Of a DNA stretch of 49,966 bases, positions 7,180-16,482 are shown piece after piece; positions within the stretch are counted from its first letter, which is position 1, and every line of letters starts with the position of its first letter. The notes under the pieces were generated by a model that had not been told where the DNA came from, ran no database searches, and saw only the letters and a list, made by a program, of their open reading frames with translations. The stretch spans positions 1 through 49,966 of the forward strand of contig VFZG01000024.1 of the NCBI GenBank assembly GCA_016871275.1, in the 5' to 3' direction. This DNA comes from Acidimicrobiia bacterium. GTDB lineage: Bacteria > Acidobacteriota > Vicinamibacteria > Vicinamibacterales > UBA2999. Made by a program: the position numbers and the translations under genes.

Positions 7180-9114
7180 TTACCTCGGCGAATAGGCGAA
7201 CGGGCGGACGACCTCAGCCACGGTCTGGCCGTCCTTCACGAGCAGGGCACGGACCTGATAGGAGCCGGGCGCCACTCCCGCCAGACTCAGTTCGGCCCGG
7301 GCGGTGCCCAGCCCGTCGGCGCGCACGGCGTGGGCCACTCTCGCGACCAGCGGCGTCTCGGTGCTCTCGGCCACGACCTCGAACCTGACCTGCACCGCCG
7401 GCGGCGCGGCGCCCTCCGCGCCGACGATCTCGACATACGCCGTCAGTTGGCTCTCGGACGTGCGATAGACGATGGGGCGCAGCGCAGCGTTGGCGGCACC
7501 GGCCGGCGCGAGGATCAGGCTGCTGATCCGCAGGCCGGCGGTGTTGGTGGTTGCGGCCACAAACGGGCGCTCCACCAGACCGGTGCGCCGCAAGGCGTCG
7601 ATGCCGGCGACACGCAGGGTATACCGGCCCTCGGGGACCACCGCGCTGAAGGCATGGCGCCCTTCGCTGGCCTGGTGCGCGCCGCTGGCGGCGATAACCC
7701 CGTTGGCGTCGATGAGCACGTAGCCCATCAGTACCTCCGCCGCGCCCGGCGCCGAATCCGCTTCCATGCTGACGACCACTCGCAGCCGGCCGGCCACCGC
7801 ATCGAGATGCGTGGAGGTGGCCACGCGCACCGGCAGTTCAACCGCAGGCCGGATACGGCGCAACAGTGCGATCAACGCCTCTTCACGCGAGGCGAGCGTC
7901 GCCGCCGCCCGCGGCAGCCGGAACACGGAGCGCGCCCGGACGAGGTGGCCGCGGCGAGCCACATCGACCGAAATGCGATGCGCCGCACCATCGCGATCAC
8001 GGTCGCCGGCCTCGAATGCCAGCAGGTAATAGCCGGCCAGCTCGGTGGCGATGCGGCGAAACGGTCCCGGGTCGCCGCCGACCAGGCGGTAGACGGCGCC
8101 ACGGCTGGCGCCGGCCAGGCGTGACAGCCCGTCGCCGCGCAGGTCGACGTCGCGCAGCGCCGTGGGCGACACGCGTTGCTGGGCAGCCTCGAAGAGCGGG
8201 ACGTCGAGATGCAGCGCGTGAATCGAGACCCGGGCTTCGTGCGCCTTGGCAGCGAGGTCCGCCAGATCGAGCAGCCGGGGATCGATGACCATGCCCTCCG
8301 ACAACAGGATTACGGCCTTCGGGCCTTCGACATCGCGCAATCCGATGATCAGTCCTTCCAGCGCGGCCAACGAGATGCGGGCCTGGGTCCGCGCGTGCTG
8401 CGAGAGAGCGCGCGCCTCCTGCTCCAGCTGTTCGGGACACGCATCGCGCCCCACGGCGTCGTCGGACGCCCGCGCCACGCTGACATAGTCGGTCAGCGAG
8501 CGGCCGCATTCACGCAACACCGCGTCGGCCAGCCGGGTCCGGCTGCCGTCGGCAATCTCGGTGGCCTCGAGCAGGCCGAGATTGAACTGCAGAAACACCG
8601 GGTCACCCTGCCCGGTGAGCCGTTCCAGCCGTGCTTTGAGCGCGGCATGGTCGCGAGTAAAGACCAGGTCGGTGGTGCGAGTGAGCGAGGTGACCGCCAC
8701 GCGGTCGCGCGGGTCGAGCAGATCGAGAAAGCCGGCGGCCGCGCGCAGGGCACTCCGGCCCTCGAGCTGGCGGATATGGGCCTGATCGACGGCTATGATG
8801 ATGAGCCGGCCGTCATCGATCTCGTTTGACGTGAAGTGTTGAGCGTCGCGCAGGGCGGAGCCCGATTCCGGGCGATCGAACTCGACGTATTGCGCTGAAA
8901 CCACGCGCCGCGTCTGGCCATCCACGTGAAGCCTGAAGTCGCTGGCGTCGAGGCCGTTCACCGCCCGGCCGTCGGGGCCGGTGACGGTGGCGTCGACGGT
9001 CACGAGGTCGACGCGGGAGCGGAAGACCGGCTGCTGGGCACCGATGGCGATTTCCGACGCCAGCCCCAGCACCGCCGTGGCCGCCGCGAGTCTTCGTGAG
9101 GTTTTCGACGTCAC
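7180..9114 (-). CDS. Secreted VWFA-related protein of the acidobacterial type
   Basis: About 644 residues from a GTG start. A signal peptide (SKTSRRLAAATAVLGLAS) is followed by the family's opening strand, FRSRVDLVTVDATVTG, then a VWA-like fold (about 75-330) and beta-rich C-terminal domains. An ATG at 9165 also opens the frame, but the GTG at 9114 places the signal peptide at the N-terminus and has a GGGA motif upstream. The adhesion-site motif is not DxSxS; the position reads AVDQAHIR, so metal binding is probably lost. It is divergent from the TonB-dependent receptor and leads into the dipeptidase-MoxR run. The role is unknown; a periplasmic or surface binding function is likely. Confidence 0.82.
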   Translation of the reverse strand: MTSKTSRRLAAATAVLGLASEIAIGAQQPVFRSRVDLVTVDATVTGPDGRAVNGLDASDFRLHVDGQTRRVVSAQYVEFDRPESGSALRDAQHFTSNEIDDGRLIIIAVDQAHIRQLEGRSALRAAAGFLDLLDPRDRVAVTSLTRTTDLVFTRDHAALKARLERLTGQGDPVFLQFNLGLLEATEIADGSRTRLADAVLRECGRSLTDYVSVARASDDAVGRDACPEQLEQEARALSQHARTQARISLAALEGLIIGLRDVEGPKAVILLSEGMVIDPRLLDLADLAAKAHEARVSIHALHLDVPLFEAAQQRVSPTALRDVDLRGDGLSRLAGASRGAVYRLVGGDPGPFRRIATELAGYYLLAFEAGDRDRDGAAHRISVDVARRGHLVRARSVFRLPRAAATLASREEALIALLRRIRPAVELPVRVATSTHLDAVAGRLRVVVSMEADSAPGAAEVLMGYVLIDANGVIAASGAHQASEGRHAFSAVVPEGRYTLRVAGIDALRRTGLVERPFVAATTNTAGLRISSLILAPAGAANAALRPIVYRTSESQLTAYVEIVGAEGAAPPAVQVRFEVVAESTETPLVARVAHAVRADGLGTARAELSLAGVAPGSYQVRALLVKDGQTVAEVVRPFAYSPR

Positions 9115-9251
9115 CCTGTTTCCCGCTTGACTATATCCCCGCAGTGCTTTAACTACTGTCAGCATCGGGCTGAAATCACACCAGCCAGGACTGAAGGCCT
9201 AAAGTCGCATGACAATTGCCGTCCAGCAATAGCGGACAGGTTGTAAGTCGT

Positions 9252-9267
9252 GGAGGGGGGGGGTATG
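9252..9267 (+). promoter_or_regulatory. Ribosome-binding site with a nine-G tract
   Basis: The Shine-Dalgarno sequence GGAGG runs into an uninterrupted run of nine G (9255-9263), followed by T and the ATG at 9265. Replication slippage in the run would change the distance from ribosome-binding site to start codon. An upstream in-frame GTG at 9250 could also be used, and its frame would depend on the length of the run. Confidence 0.7.
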
Positions 9268-12200
9268 GGAGCGTTGAGTAGACTGGCTGTTGTCGTTGTC
9301 ATTGGATTGCTGGGGGCCGTGCCCGATGCCGCGTTTGCGCAGGCGGGCACGGCGACGCTGGTCGGCGAAATCACCGACCAGCAGAAACAGGTGGTCCCGG
9401 GAGCGACCGTCACGCTCACCCACCGGCAGACGGGAGTGTCGCAGACCATCACGTCGGACGAGCGCGGCGCGTTCCGGTTTGTCAACAGGCAGCCCGGTCG
9501 ATACGACCTGAAGGTCGAGCTCAGCGGTTTCAAGACGACGATCACCGAGAACATCCCGCTGCTGGTCGACTCCACGGTCCGCCAGAACGCGGTCCTGGAG
9601 CTGGGCGGCGTGACCGAGACCGTGTCGGTGGTCTCCAGCACCATTACCCTGAACACCACGGACGCCAGCCTCGGTAACGCGATTTCGTCTGAGCAGATTC
9701 GCAGCCTGCCGATCGAGGCGCAGAACGTTGTGCAGCTGCTCAGCCTGCAACCGGGCGTGGTGTTCGTCCCGGTGCAGAACCCGGCTACCGTTGACCCGCG
9801 GTTCGGAGCGGCGGCCGGCGCGCGTGCCGACCAGCAGAACGTGACCCTTGATGGCGTGGACGTCAACGATGTGCAGAACCAGACGGCCTTTACGTCCGCG
9901 GTTCGCATGACGCAGGAGGCGCTGCAGGAATTCAGGGTCAGCACCTCGAATTTCAACGCCGACGCGGGCCGCTCGAGCGGGCCCCAGGTTTCGCTCGTCA
10001 CACGAAGCGGCACCAATCAGTTCACCGGGTCCGGCTACTGGACGTTCCGCCGGACCGCGACCTCGAGCAACGAGTATTTCCTCAAGTTGGCGCAGCTCAG
10101 GTCCGGCAAGGCCAGCGAGGCGCCCAAGCTCGACAAGGACATTTACGGCGGCGCTGTCGGCGGGCCGATTCAGCGCAACCGCCTGTTCTTCTTCGGCAAC
10201 CTCGAGCGCCTGCAGGAGCAGAGCGAGAGCCCGGTCGTGCGTGGTGTGCCGTCAAACTCATTCCGCGACGGCGTGCTGATGTACCAGTGTGCGGTGGCGG
10301 CGCTGTGCCCCGGCGGATCGGTTCGCGGCTTCAGCAATACCCACACCGTGCCCACCGGCTGGTACGGCATGACCCCGGCCGACGTGGCGGCGCTCGACCC
10401 GCTGCGCATCGGCCCCAGCCGCGCGGCGTCGCAGTATTTCAGTCAGTACCCGTCGCCCAACGAGCCGGGCCAACGCCCGAACAACATCGACTCGTTCCGC
10501 TTCGCGTCGCCGATCGAGAACCAGTTCTACACACTAATCAGCCGCGTCGACTACACCCTGACTGAGACGGGAAATCACAAGCTGTTCGGGCGATTCGGCC
10601 GCCAGAACGACACCATCAACGACCCGGCGCAGTTCCCAGGAGGAGATTCGCGGCGACAGCGGCAGTTCAAGAATTTTGGCGTGGCCCTGGGTCTTGATTC
10701 GGTGCTCACATCGCGTCTGTCAAACAGTTTCCGCTACGGGTTGACGCGCATCGACGAGGCGAACCAGGGACGCACGACCAGCAACTACGTGACGTTCCGC
10801 TTCATCGATCCCTTCGACTCGCTCGGCTCGACGTTCACCGATACACGCAAGCCGAACACGCACAATTTTGTGAACGACCTGCAGTGGTTCCAGGGGAACC
10901 ATACATTCAAGGTCGGGACCAACGTCCGCTTCAGTACTGTGCCGAAGGAGCGTTTCCAAAGCGCCTTCTTGAGCGCCACCATCAATCCCTCGTGGGTAGC
11001 CGGTATCGGACGGCGCAACATGCCGGGCAGCTCGTTCTGCACCGTGCCGCGGTGCGGCGAGTTGCCGGCGGTGTTGTCGGCTGGACAGGCCGGCTACGCC
11101 GACGCCTGGCTCAACCTGCTTGGCGTCGTTTCGCAAGCCACGCAGCGGGCAAACTACGACCGCAACGGCGTGCCGCAAGCCCCAGGCAGCCCGGTTGCCA
11201 GGACCATCGCGTCCGACGAGTACGAGTTCTATCTGCAGGACAGCTGGCAGATTCGGCCGAACCTGACGATCACTGGTGGTGTTCGCTACGGCCTCTACTC
11301 GCCGCCGTACGAGGTGGATGGGTTACAGGTGGCGCCCTCGATCAGCATGGGGCAGTGGTTCGACGATCGCGTGACCAACATGGCGCAGGGCGTCCCTTCG
11401 ACGCGCAGCCGGATCGTCACCTTCGATCTGGCCGGCCCCGCCAACAACCGACCGGGGTTCTACAGCTGGGACAAGAACAACTTCGCGCCTCGCGTAGCGG
11501 TGGCCTGGAATCCCACGGCCGAGCGTGGCTTCCTCAGAGCACTGACGGGAGATGGCGCGCTGACGATTCGCGGCGGCTACACCAAGGTCTTCGACCGCGT
11601 CGGCCTCGGGCTGGCCACCAACTTCGACGAGGGCTTTGCCTTCGGAATGTCCACGACGATCAGCAGCCCGTTCGGCGCGCCGTACGAAGAGAACCCCGCA
11701 GTACGGTTTGTCAACAACAAGACACTGCCGCCCACCGTTCCCGCGGCGCCGCCGGGCGGCTTCCCGCAGACGCCGCCGATCCGAAGAGGAATCATCACGC
11801 AGAGCATCGACGATCAGATGGTCACGCCATCCGCGCACACGTTGAGCGCGGTCATCGGCAGGGACCTGGGCCGCAACTATCAGGTGGAAGTGGGCTACCT
11901 GGGTCGCTTTGGCCGCGATCTCCTGATTCGCCGCGACCTGGCGATGCCACTCAATCTGACTGACTCGAGAAGCGGGACCGACTACTTCACCGCGGCGCAG
12001 CGCATCATCAACGCCGCGCAGGCGGCCGGCATCCGCGGCAATTCACCCGCGAGCGCCTATACCGGCCTGCCGGCCGTTCCCTACTGGGAAAACCTGTTCC
12101 CGGCGGCTGCCGGCGGGGGGCTGACCGCCACGCAGGCGATCACGCGGGCCTTCATGCAGAACGGTCCCGATTGGATCACGGCGCTTTACGACATGGATAC

Positions 12201-13098
12201 GTCCTGCGATCCGGCGTGCAGCGTCTTTGGACCGTACGCCTATTTCGCCGAGCAGTACGATTCCCTCGCCGCGATCAGCTCGATCGGCCGATCCAATTAC
12301 CACGCCATGCTGCTGAGCCTGCGCAAGCGTTACGCCGGCGGGACACTGCTCGACGTCAACTACACGCTGTCGAAGTCGGTAGACATGGGCTCGCAGGTCG
12401 AGCGCGGCAGCGCGTTCGGCAACTTCTCGAACGGCGGCAGCTCGGGGTTCCTGATCAACTCGTTCGACCCGGAGCTCAACTTCGGCACGTCGGACTTCGA
12501 CGTGCGCCATCAGGTCAACATGAACGGGCTGGCCGAACTCCCGTTCGGGCGCGGCAAACGCTGGGGCGGCAACGCCAACGGCTTCGTCAACGGCGTGATC
12601 GGCGATTGGTCCATCGCCGGACTGATGCGCTGGAGCAGCGGCTTCCCGTTCAACGTCGCCAACTGCCGATCGTGCTGGGCCACCAACTGGAACCTCACCG
12701 GCAACGCCATGCTGGTCGATCCGAACCGGCTGCCGGAGACCACGACCACGCGCAACGCGGTCGACGGCCGGCCGAGTCCGTTCGTCAACGCCACCGAGGC
12801 CCTGACGTTCTTCCGCCGTCAACTGCCCGGAGAGGCCGGCATCCGCAACCTGCTGCGCGGCGACGGCTTCTTCACCATCGATACCAGCATCAGCAAGGCG
12901 TGGTCGGTAGGTATCTCGGATCACCGCCTGCGCTTCCGGTGGGATGTGTTCAACCTCACCAACACGCCGAAGTTCGATGTCGGGCAGCTACAGGTGACGC
13001 CGGATGTGGCGGGCTTCGGCCGCTACAACGGCACGCTGGCGACCTGCGACGCCCAGGCCGGCCGCTGCATGCAGTTCGCGTTGCGTTACGAATTCTGA
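9265..13098 (+). CDS. TonB-dependent receptor with carboxypeptidase-regulatory N-terminal domain
   Basis: A 1277-residue outer membrane protein. It has a signal peptide (about 1-26), a carboxypeptidase-regulatory-like beta-sandwich (about 27-110, with VVPGATVTLTHRQTG), a plug domain (about 120-240, with QNVTLDGVDVND), and a long beta-barrel ending in the aromatic C-terminus ALRYEF that is typical of barrel insertion. The size and domain order match the very large acidobacterial receptor family, which takes up oligomers such as glycans; the substrate cannot be read from sequence. The ATG at 9265 is preferred because a strong GGAGG precedes it. The divergent VWFA gene may share control. No TonB or sugar-degradation genes are adjacent. 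Confidence 0.93.
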   Translation: MGALSRLAVVVVIGLLGAVPDAAFAQAGTATLVGEITDQQKQVVPGATVTLTHRQTGVSQTITSDERGAFRFVNRQPGRYDLKVELSGFKTTITENIPLLVDSTVRQNAVLELGGVTETVSVVSSTITLNTTDASLGNAISSEQIRSLPIEAQNVVQLLSLQPGVVFVPVQNPATVDPRFGAAAGARADQQNVTLDGVDVNDVQNQTAFTSAVRMTQEALQEFRVSTSNFNADAGRSSGPQVSLVTRSGTNQFTGSGYWTFRRTATSSNEYFLKLAQLRSGKASEAPKLDKDIYGGAVGGPIQRNRLFFFGNLERLQEQSESPVVRGVPSNSFRDGVLMYQCAVAALCPGGSVRGFSNTHTVPTGWYGMTPADVAALDPLRIGPSRAASQYFSQYPSPNEPGQRPNNIDSFRFASPIENQFYTLISRVDYTLTETGNHKLFGRFGRQNDTINDPAQFPGGDSRRQRQFKNFGVALGLDSVLTSRLSNSFRYGLTRIDEANQGRTTSNYVTFRFIDPFDSLGSTFTDTRKPNTHNFVNDLQWFQGNHTFKVGTNVRFSTVPKERFQSAFLSATINPSWVAGIGRRNMPGSSFCTVPRCGELPAVLSAGQAGYADAWLNLLGVVSQATQRANYDRNGVPQAPGSPVARTIASDEYEFYLQDSWQIRPNLTITGGVRYGLYSPPYEVDGLQVAPSISMGQWFDDRVTNMAQGVPSTRSRIVTFDLAGPANNRPGFYSWDKNNFAPRVAVAWNPTAERGFLRALTGDGALTIRGGYTKVFDRVGLGLATNFDEGFAFGMSTTISSPFGAPYEENPAVRFVNNKTLPPTVPAAPPGGFPQTPPIRRGIITQSIDDQMVTPSAHTLSAVIGRDLGRNYQVEVGYLGRFGRDLLIRRDLAMPLNLTDSRSGTDYFTAAQRIINAAQAAGIRGNSPASAYTGLPAVPYWENLFPAAAGGGLTATQAITRAFMQNGPDWITALYDMDTSCDPACSVFGPYAYFAEQYDSLAAISSIGRSNYHAMLLSLRKRYAGGTLLDVNYTLSKSVDMGSQVERGSAFGNFSNGGSSGFLINSFDPELNFGTSDFDVRHQVNMNGLAELPFGRGKRWGGNANGFVNGVIGDWSIAGLMRWSSGFPFNVANCRSCWATNWNLTGNAMLVDPNRLPETTTTRNAVDGRPSPFVNATEALTFFRRQLPGEAGIRNLLRGDGFFTIDTSISKAWSVGISDHRLRFRWDVFNLTNTPKFDVGQLQVTPDVAGFGRYNGTLATCDAQAGRCMQFALRYEF

Positions 13099-13221
13099 GG
13101 ATGCGCAGGGCGGAGGGGGGAGCCTGGTGGGCTCTTCTCTCCGACTTCGACGACCGCGTTCGGTTGACACCCTCAGACCTCCCGACTTGGTGCGTCAGGC
13201 CCGCGTCACCCACTAAAAGGC

Positions 13222-13257
13222 GAAACGCCCGAGCCTCCTCAGGGCGTCGGGCGTTTC
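13222..13257. terminator. Hairpin terminator downstream of the receptor
   Basis: A perfect 11-bp stem, GAAACGCCCGA (13222-13232) and TCGGGCGTTTC (13247-13257), with a 14-nt loop. The AAAA before the left arm gives a T-run on the minus strand, so it may work in both directions. Confidence 0.75.
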
Positions 13258-13329
13258 AATTGCGCAAACATCGCGCGTCCCGGGTGCCACCGGGACAAAG
13301 GTTTTGGTAGTGCTAGTCCCTAGTTCCTG

Positions 13330-13365
13330 GCGCGTGGCCGCGGCCTAGGTTCCCCGGTCACGCGC
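13330..13365. other. GC-rich inverted repeat in a non-coding stretch
   Basis: Arms GCGCGTG (13330-13336) and CACGCGC (13359-13365) enclose a GC-rich centre that can pair further. A second small hairpin (GGTGGA / TCCACC) lies near 13377-13397. The stretch from 13258 to 13434 has no convincing gene. It could be a structured RNA or decayed sequence; no known RNA family was recognised. Confidence 0.35.
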
Positions 13366-13434
13366 GGCAATGGTCCGGTGGATTAAGCATGTCCACCTCC
13401 AGGATTGCATTACTACGCCCGTCGGGGCCGCGAG

Positions 13435-13824
13435 TCAAGCAGAAGCAACCGTCGTTGATTCGGTCGATCGCCCGACGGCGACAGCTGAGATTACCGCCAT
13501 AACCGATGCAGCCAGCAAGTAGCGCGAATGCACCAGGTTCTGGATGAATGCGGGTGCGGCATCAATGGGAAGATGACGACCGGCGGGAATCATCATCGCC
13601 GCTACACAAGCGAAGATCAGCGCGGCGGCCGGCGCGGCGGCGGCGCGCTGTTACGGCGCGCGCGCGAGCTTCCGCAGCATCACCAGCGCAACGCCAAGGC
13701 CGCCGAAATTGACGGCGCCGACGACTGGCGAAACCGTGACAGCCTGTTCGCCCGTCCAGTTCAGAAACATCGCAAGTTCGTGGCGGAACCGTTCGAGAAA
13801 CGCCGTCAACGACTGATTGGTCAT
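13435..13824 (-). pseudogene. Remnant of a small membrane protein with an in-frame stop
   Basis: Reading on the minus strand from an ATG at 13824 gives 57 residues (MTNQSLTAFLERFRHELAM to LVMLRKLARAP), a TAA at 13651-13653, and then the same frame continues for 72 codons with hydrophobic stretches (ALIFACVAAMMIPAG, YLLAASVMAVISAVAV). The coherent, membrane-like sequence on both sides of the stop suggests a gene split by a nonsense mutation, or two tiny genes. The family is not recognised. Either piece alone could be a small membrane peptide. Confidence 0.35.
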
Positions 13825-13901
13825 GTGAATGGCGGTCTGGTCGCTGCGCGCCGGTCACCACGAGCGCCAGCCGCGTGGTGACGAATGCGAGGTGGCGCAC
13901 G

Positions 13902-14078
13902 CTACGGCGTCATGTCCGGCCGGTAAGTCGTAATGAACGTGCCGATGGCTTCGGCCTCGACCATTTCCATGTCGACCGAGATCAGCACCCGCAATCCCTT
14001 GCCGGTCTGGGCGGCCGGCTGAGAGGTGGCGATGGCCAGCATCAGCGATATCGCAGTCAATCCGGTCACTATTCGCAC
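13902..14078 (-). pseudogene. Short secreted ORF, possible N-terminal remnant of an M55 D-aminopeptidase
   Basis: A 58-residue frame from a GTG at 14078, with GGAGG 5 nt upstream (14084-14088). It has a signal-peptide-like segment (LTAISLMLAIATSQPAAQ) followed by GLRVLISVDMEM. LISVDMEG is how DppA-like M55 peptidases begin, with metal ligands at the Asp and Glu. The frame ends after about 20 more residues, while the family is about 270 residues long, so nearly all of the enzyme is gone. A good ribosome-binding site and a possible promoter remain, so a short peptide may still be made. The M55 link rests on one motif. Confidence 0.4.
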
Positions 14079-14103
14079 GACACCCTCCGCGTTTCGGTGA
14101 GCG

Positions 14104-14119
14104 AGTATAGCCGTATAAT
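14104..14119. promoter_or_regulatory. Divergent promoter region
   Basis: A consensus minus-10 box TATAAT (14114-14119) faces the S9 peptidase gene, and TATACT on the minus strand (14104-14109) faces the short GTG gene. No clear minus-35 box was found for either. Confidence 0.45.
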
Positions 14120-14167
14120 CGCATCGCATTCGACTCGCGTGGATGTGTCTGAGTTCCGGAGGCTTGC

Positions 14168-16417
14168 ATGAGAGTTTTACGATTGGCCGTATTGATCGCG
14201 CTTTGCGCATCGACCCTGGTGACCGCCCAAGCGCCGCGCCCGATGACCTTCCTGGACATGCAGCAGATGCGCCAGGTCGCCAACGAGACGCCGAGTCCTG
14301 ACGGCAAGTGGCTGCTCTATACGCTGTCCACGCCCGATTGGAAGGAGGCGAAGCGGCAGACCGACCTCTACCTGGTGTCGCTCCAGCAGGGCGTGGCGTC
14401 CACCAGGCAGATGACGTTCACCAAGGAAAAGAACGAAATCTCGCCACGGTGGGCGAACGACGGCAGCTTCTTCGTCTTTCTTTCGAATCGCGAAGCACCG
14501 GACAGCGCTGCATCGCGCAATCAGCTGTACGTGATGCGCCCGGACGGCGGCGAGGCCCGCCGCGTCTCTGACGCCAAGGACGGCGTCTCGGACTTCGCAT
14601 TCAGCGAGGACGGCCGAAGGTTGATGTTCCGCTCCGGCAAGAGCGGTGAGGAACAGTTGTTCTCGCTGCCGGGGAACCTCCCCGACACCGCGGCTGCCGA
14701 GCAGATCACCAAGCATCCGACCGGCGTGCGCACGTGGCGGTGGGCGGCCGACGGCAAGCGAATCTACTTCGTCACGCCAGACTCCATCGACGACGACGAG
14801 AAGAGCCGGCGCGACAAGAAGTTCACGGTCAACATCCGCAATCCTGAGACTCCGGTGTCGAGCCTGTGGGCGCTCGATACGGCGTCCAGGAGCACGACCA
14901 GGCTCACCAACGGCGCTTATTCCGCCGATGACTTCACGATTTCGAAAGACAGCAAGTGGGTCGGCTTCAGGGGACTGTCACCGAATCGCTACCAGCGCGG
15001 CATCACCCAGGAGCACCTCTACTCCGATCTCTATCTGCTCGAAGCGGCGACCGGATCGATCGAGCGGCTGACCAACAACCAGGAAGTCGGCGAGAGCAAC
15101 CTCAGCTTCTCCCCCGACAGCACGCAGGTGGCGTTCTCTGGCCCGGACGATCTCGTGAACTACGGCATGAGCAACAACCGCGTCTATGTCCGCGCGATTG
15201 CCGACCGAGGCCGGCCGTTCCGCAAGCTGGGCGAATCGTTCGACGGCGACGTCTCGATCGGCTTCTGGGCGAAGGACGGCTCGACGATCTACTTCAACGA
15301 GGGCATCAAGGCCACCAGCCAGATCGTCTCGCTTGACGTGCGCTACAACACGGTGCGGCCGCTCACCGAAGAGAAGGCCAGCGTCGCGGTCGCCGAAGAC
15401 GCCAGGACCGGCCTACTCCTGATCAGCTACTCCGACGGCACCACGCCGGCCACCGTCTTCACCGTCGACACGATTGCCGACGTGAGCACCCGCAAGTCGT
15501 GGCGGCAGTTGACCGACCCGAATCCCCAGGTGCGCGGCCTGGCGCTCGGGCTGCAGGAGGAGATCACCTGGAAGTCGAAGGACGGCACCATGGTGGGCGG
15601 CGTGCTCGTGAAGCCGGTCGGCTACAAAGCCGGCCAGCGTTACCCGCTGATTGTCGCGATTCACGGAGGCCCGGCGTCGGCGGACATCCTGTCATTCAAC
15701 GGCGGGTATGGGTCGCAGGTCTACGCCGGCGCCGGATACGCGGTGCTCCGTCCCAACTACCGCGGTTCCACGAACTACGGCGTCAAGCACAAGACCGACA
15801 TCGTCGGCAACTACATGGCGCCGGGCTACGACGACATCATCGCCGGCGTGGATTACCTGATCGCCCAGGGCATTGCCGATCCGGAGCGGATGGGCGCGCT
15901 CGGCTGGAGCGCGGGCGGGCACTGGTCGAACTGGATTCTGACGCACACCGATCGCTTCAAGGCCATCAGCACGGGCGCAGGCACGATGAACTGGATCTCG
16001 ATGTACGCGCAGAGCGATGTCCAGCGCAACCGGCAGTTCTATCTCGGCAACAAGCTGCCTTACGACGACTTCGACGCCTACTGGAACCAGTCGCCGCTGA
16101 AGTACATCAAGAACGCCAGGACGCCCACCATGATTCACGTCGTCGAGGGCGATCCGCGCGTGCCGAGCCCGCAGTCGGTCGAGCTGCACATGGCGCTGAA
16201 GCAGCTCGGCGTGCCCACCGAGCTCTATATGTATCCTGGCGATACGCACGGCATTCCCGACCCGCGCAATCAGTACGTGAAGTCGGTCAGCGAAATGGCG
16301 TGGATGGACTATTACGTGCGCGGGATGGGCAAGAAGTTCGCCTGGCGGGACGTGCTCAAGTCACTGGAAGACGAGGCCGCCCGGCCGAAGGTGGCGACCG
16401 ACTCGCAGCATCGCTGA
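14168..16417 (+). CDS. Secreted S9-family serine peptidase (acylaminoacyl/dipeptidyl peptidase type)
   Basis: A 749-residue protein with a signal peptide (about 1-20), an N-terminal beta-propeller with WD40-like PDGK/PDG motifs (about 25-460), and a C-terminal alpha/beta-hydrolase domain (about 490-735). The nucleophile is in GWSAGG, the oxyanion region in IHGGPASA, and the acid and histidine in EGDPRVP and GDTHGIPDP. The family cleaves short peptides from oligopeptide ends; this one should act in the periplasm or outside. GGAGG lies 5 nt before the ATG. It is monocistronic: the next gene, lpxC, is convergent across a hairpin. Assignment to the S9 family is firm, exact specificity is not. Confidence 0.93.
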   Translation: MRVLRLAVLIALCASTLVTAQAPRPMTFLDMQQMRQVANETPSPDGKWLLYTLSTPDWKEAKRQTDLYLVSLQQGVASTRQMTFTKEKNEISPRWANDGSFFVFLSNREAPDSAASRNQLYVMRPDGGEARRVSDAKDGVSDFAFSEDGRRLMFRSGKSGEEQLFSLPGNLPDTAAAEQITKHPTGVRTWRWAADGKRIYFVTPDSIDDDEKSRRDKKFTVNIRNPETPVSSLWALDTASRSTTRLTNGAYSADDFTISKDSKWVGFRGLSPNRYQRGITQEHLYSDLYLLEAATGSIERLTNNQEVGESNLSFSPDSTQVAFSGPDDLVNYGMSNNRVYVRAIADRGRPFRKLGESFDGDVSIGFWAKDGSTIYFNEGIKATSQIVSLDVRYNTVRPLTEEKASVAVAEDARTGLLLISYSDGTTPATVFTVDTIADVSTRKSWRQLTDPNPQVRGLALGLQEEITWKSKDGTMVGGVLVKPVGYKAGQRYPLIVAIHGGPASADILSFNGGYGSQVYAGAGYAVLRPNYRGSTNYGVKHKTDIVGNYMAPGYDDIIAGVDYLIAQGIADPERMGALGWSAGGHWSNWILTHTDRFKAISTGAGTMNWISMYAQSDVQRNRQFYLGNKLPYDDFDAYWNQSPLKYIKNARTPTMIHVVEGDPRVPSPQSVELHMALKQLGVPTELYMYPGDTHGIPDPRNQYVKSVSEMAWMDYYVRGMGKKFAWRDVLKSLEDEAARPKVATDSQHR

Positions 16418-16423
16418 GGAGGC

Positions 16424-16456
16424 AAAAAATTGGCCTCGGTGGTGTCCCGAGGCCAA
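16424..16456. terminator. Intrinsic terminator between the S9 peptidase gene and lpxC
   Basis: A perfect 10-bp stem, TTGGCCTCGG (16430-16439) and CCGAGGCCAA (16447-16456), with a 7-nt loop. On the minus strand it is followed by a T-run (16424-16429), so it is a good rho-independent terminator for lpxC and may serve the S9 gene too. Confidence 0.85.
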
Positions 16457-16482
16457 AGCGTTCACGTTGGAGGTTGAGTCGG

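Noticed and set aside
4850-7195. Very long plus-strand open frame of about 780 codons opposite MoxR and the dipeptidase
   Set aside because: It is the antisense shadow of two clearly recognisable genes in high-GC DNA; its translation is Arg/His-rich with no motif.
13258-13434. tRNA gene or known riboswitch in the gap after the receptor
   Set aside because: No cloverleaf with T-loop (GTTCRA) and anticodon arm could be drawn, and no recognised riboswitch core was found.
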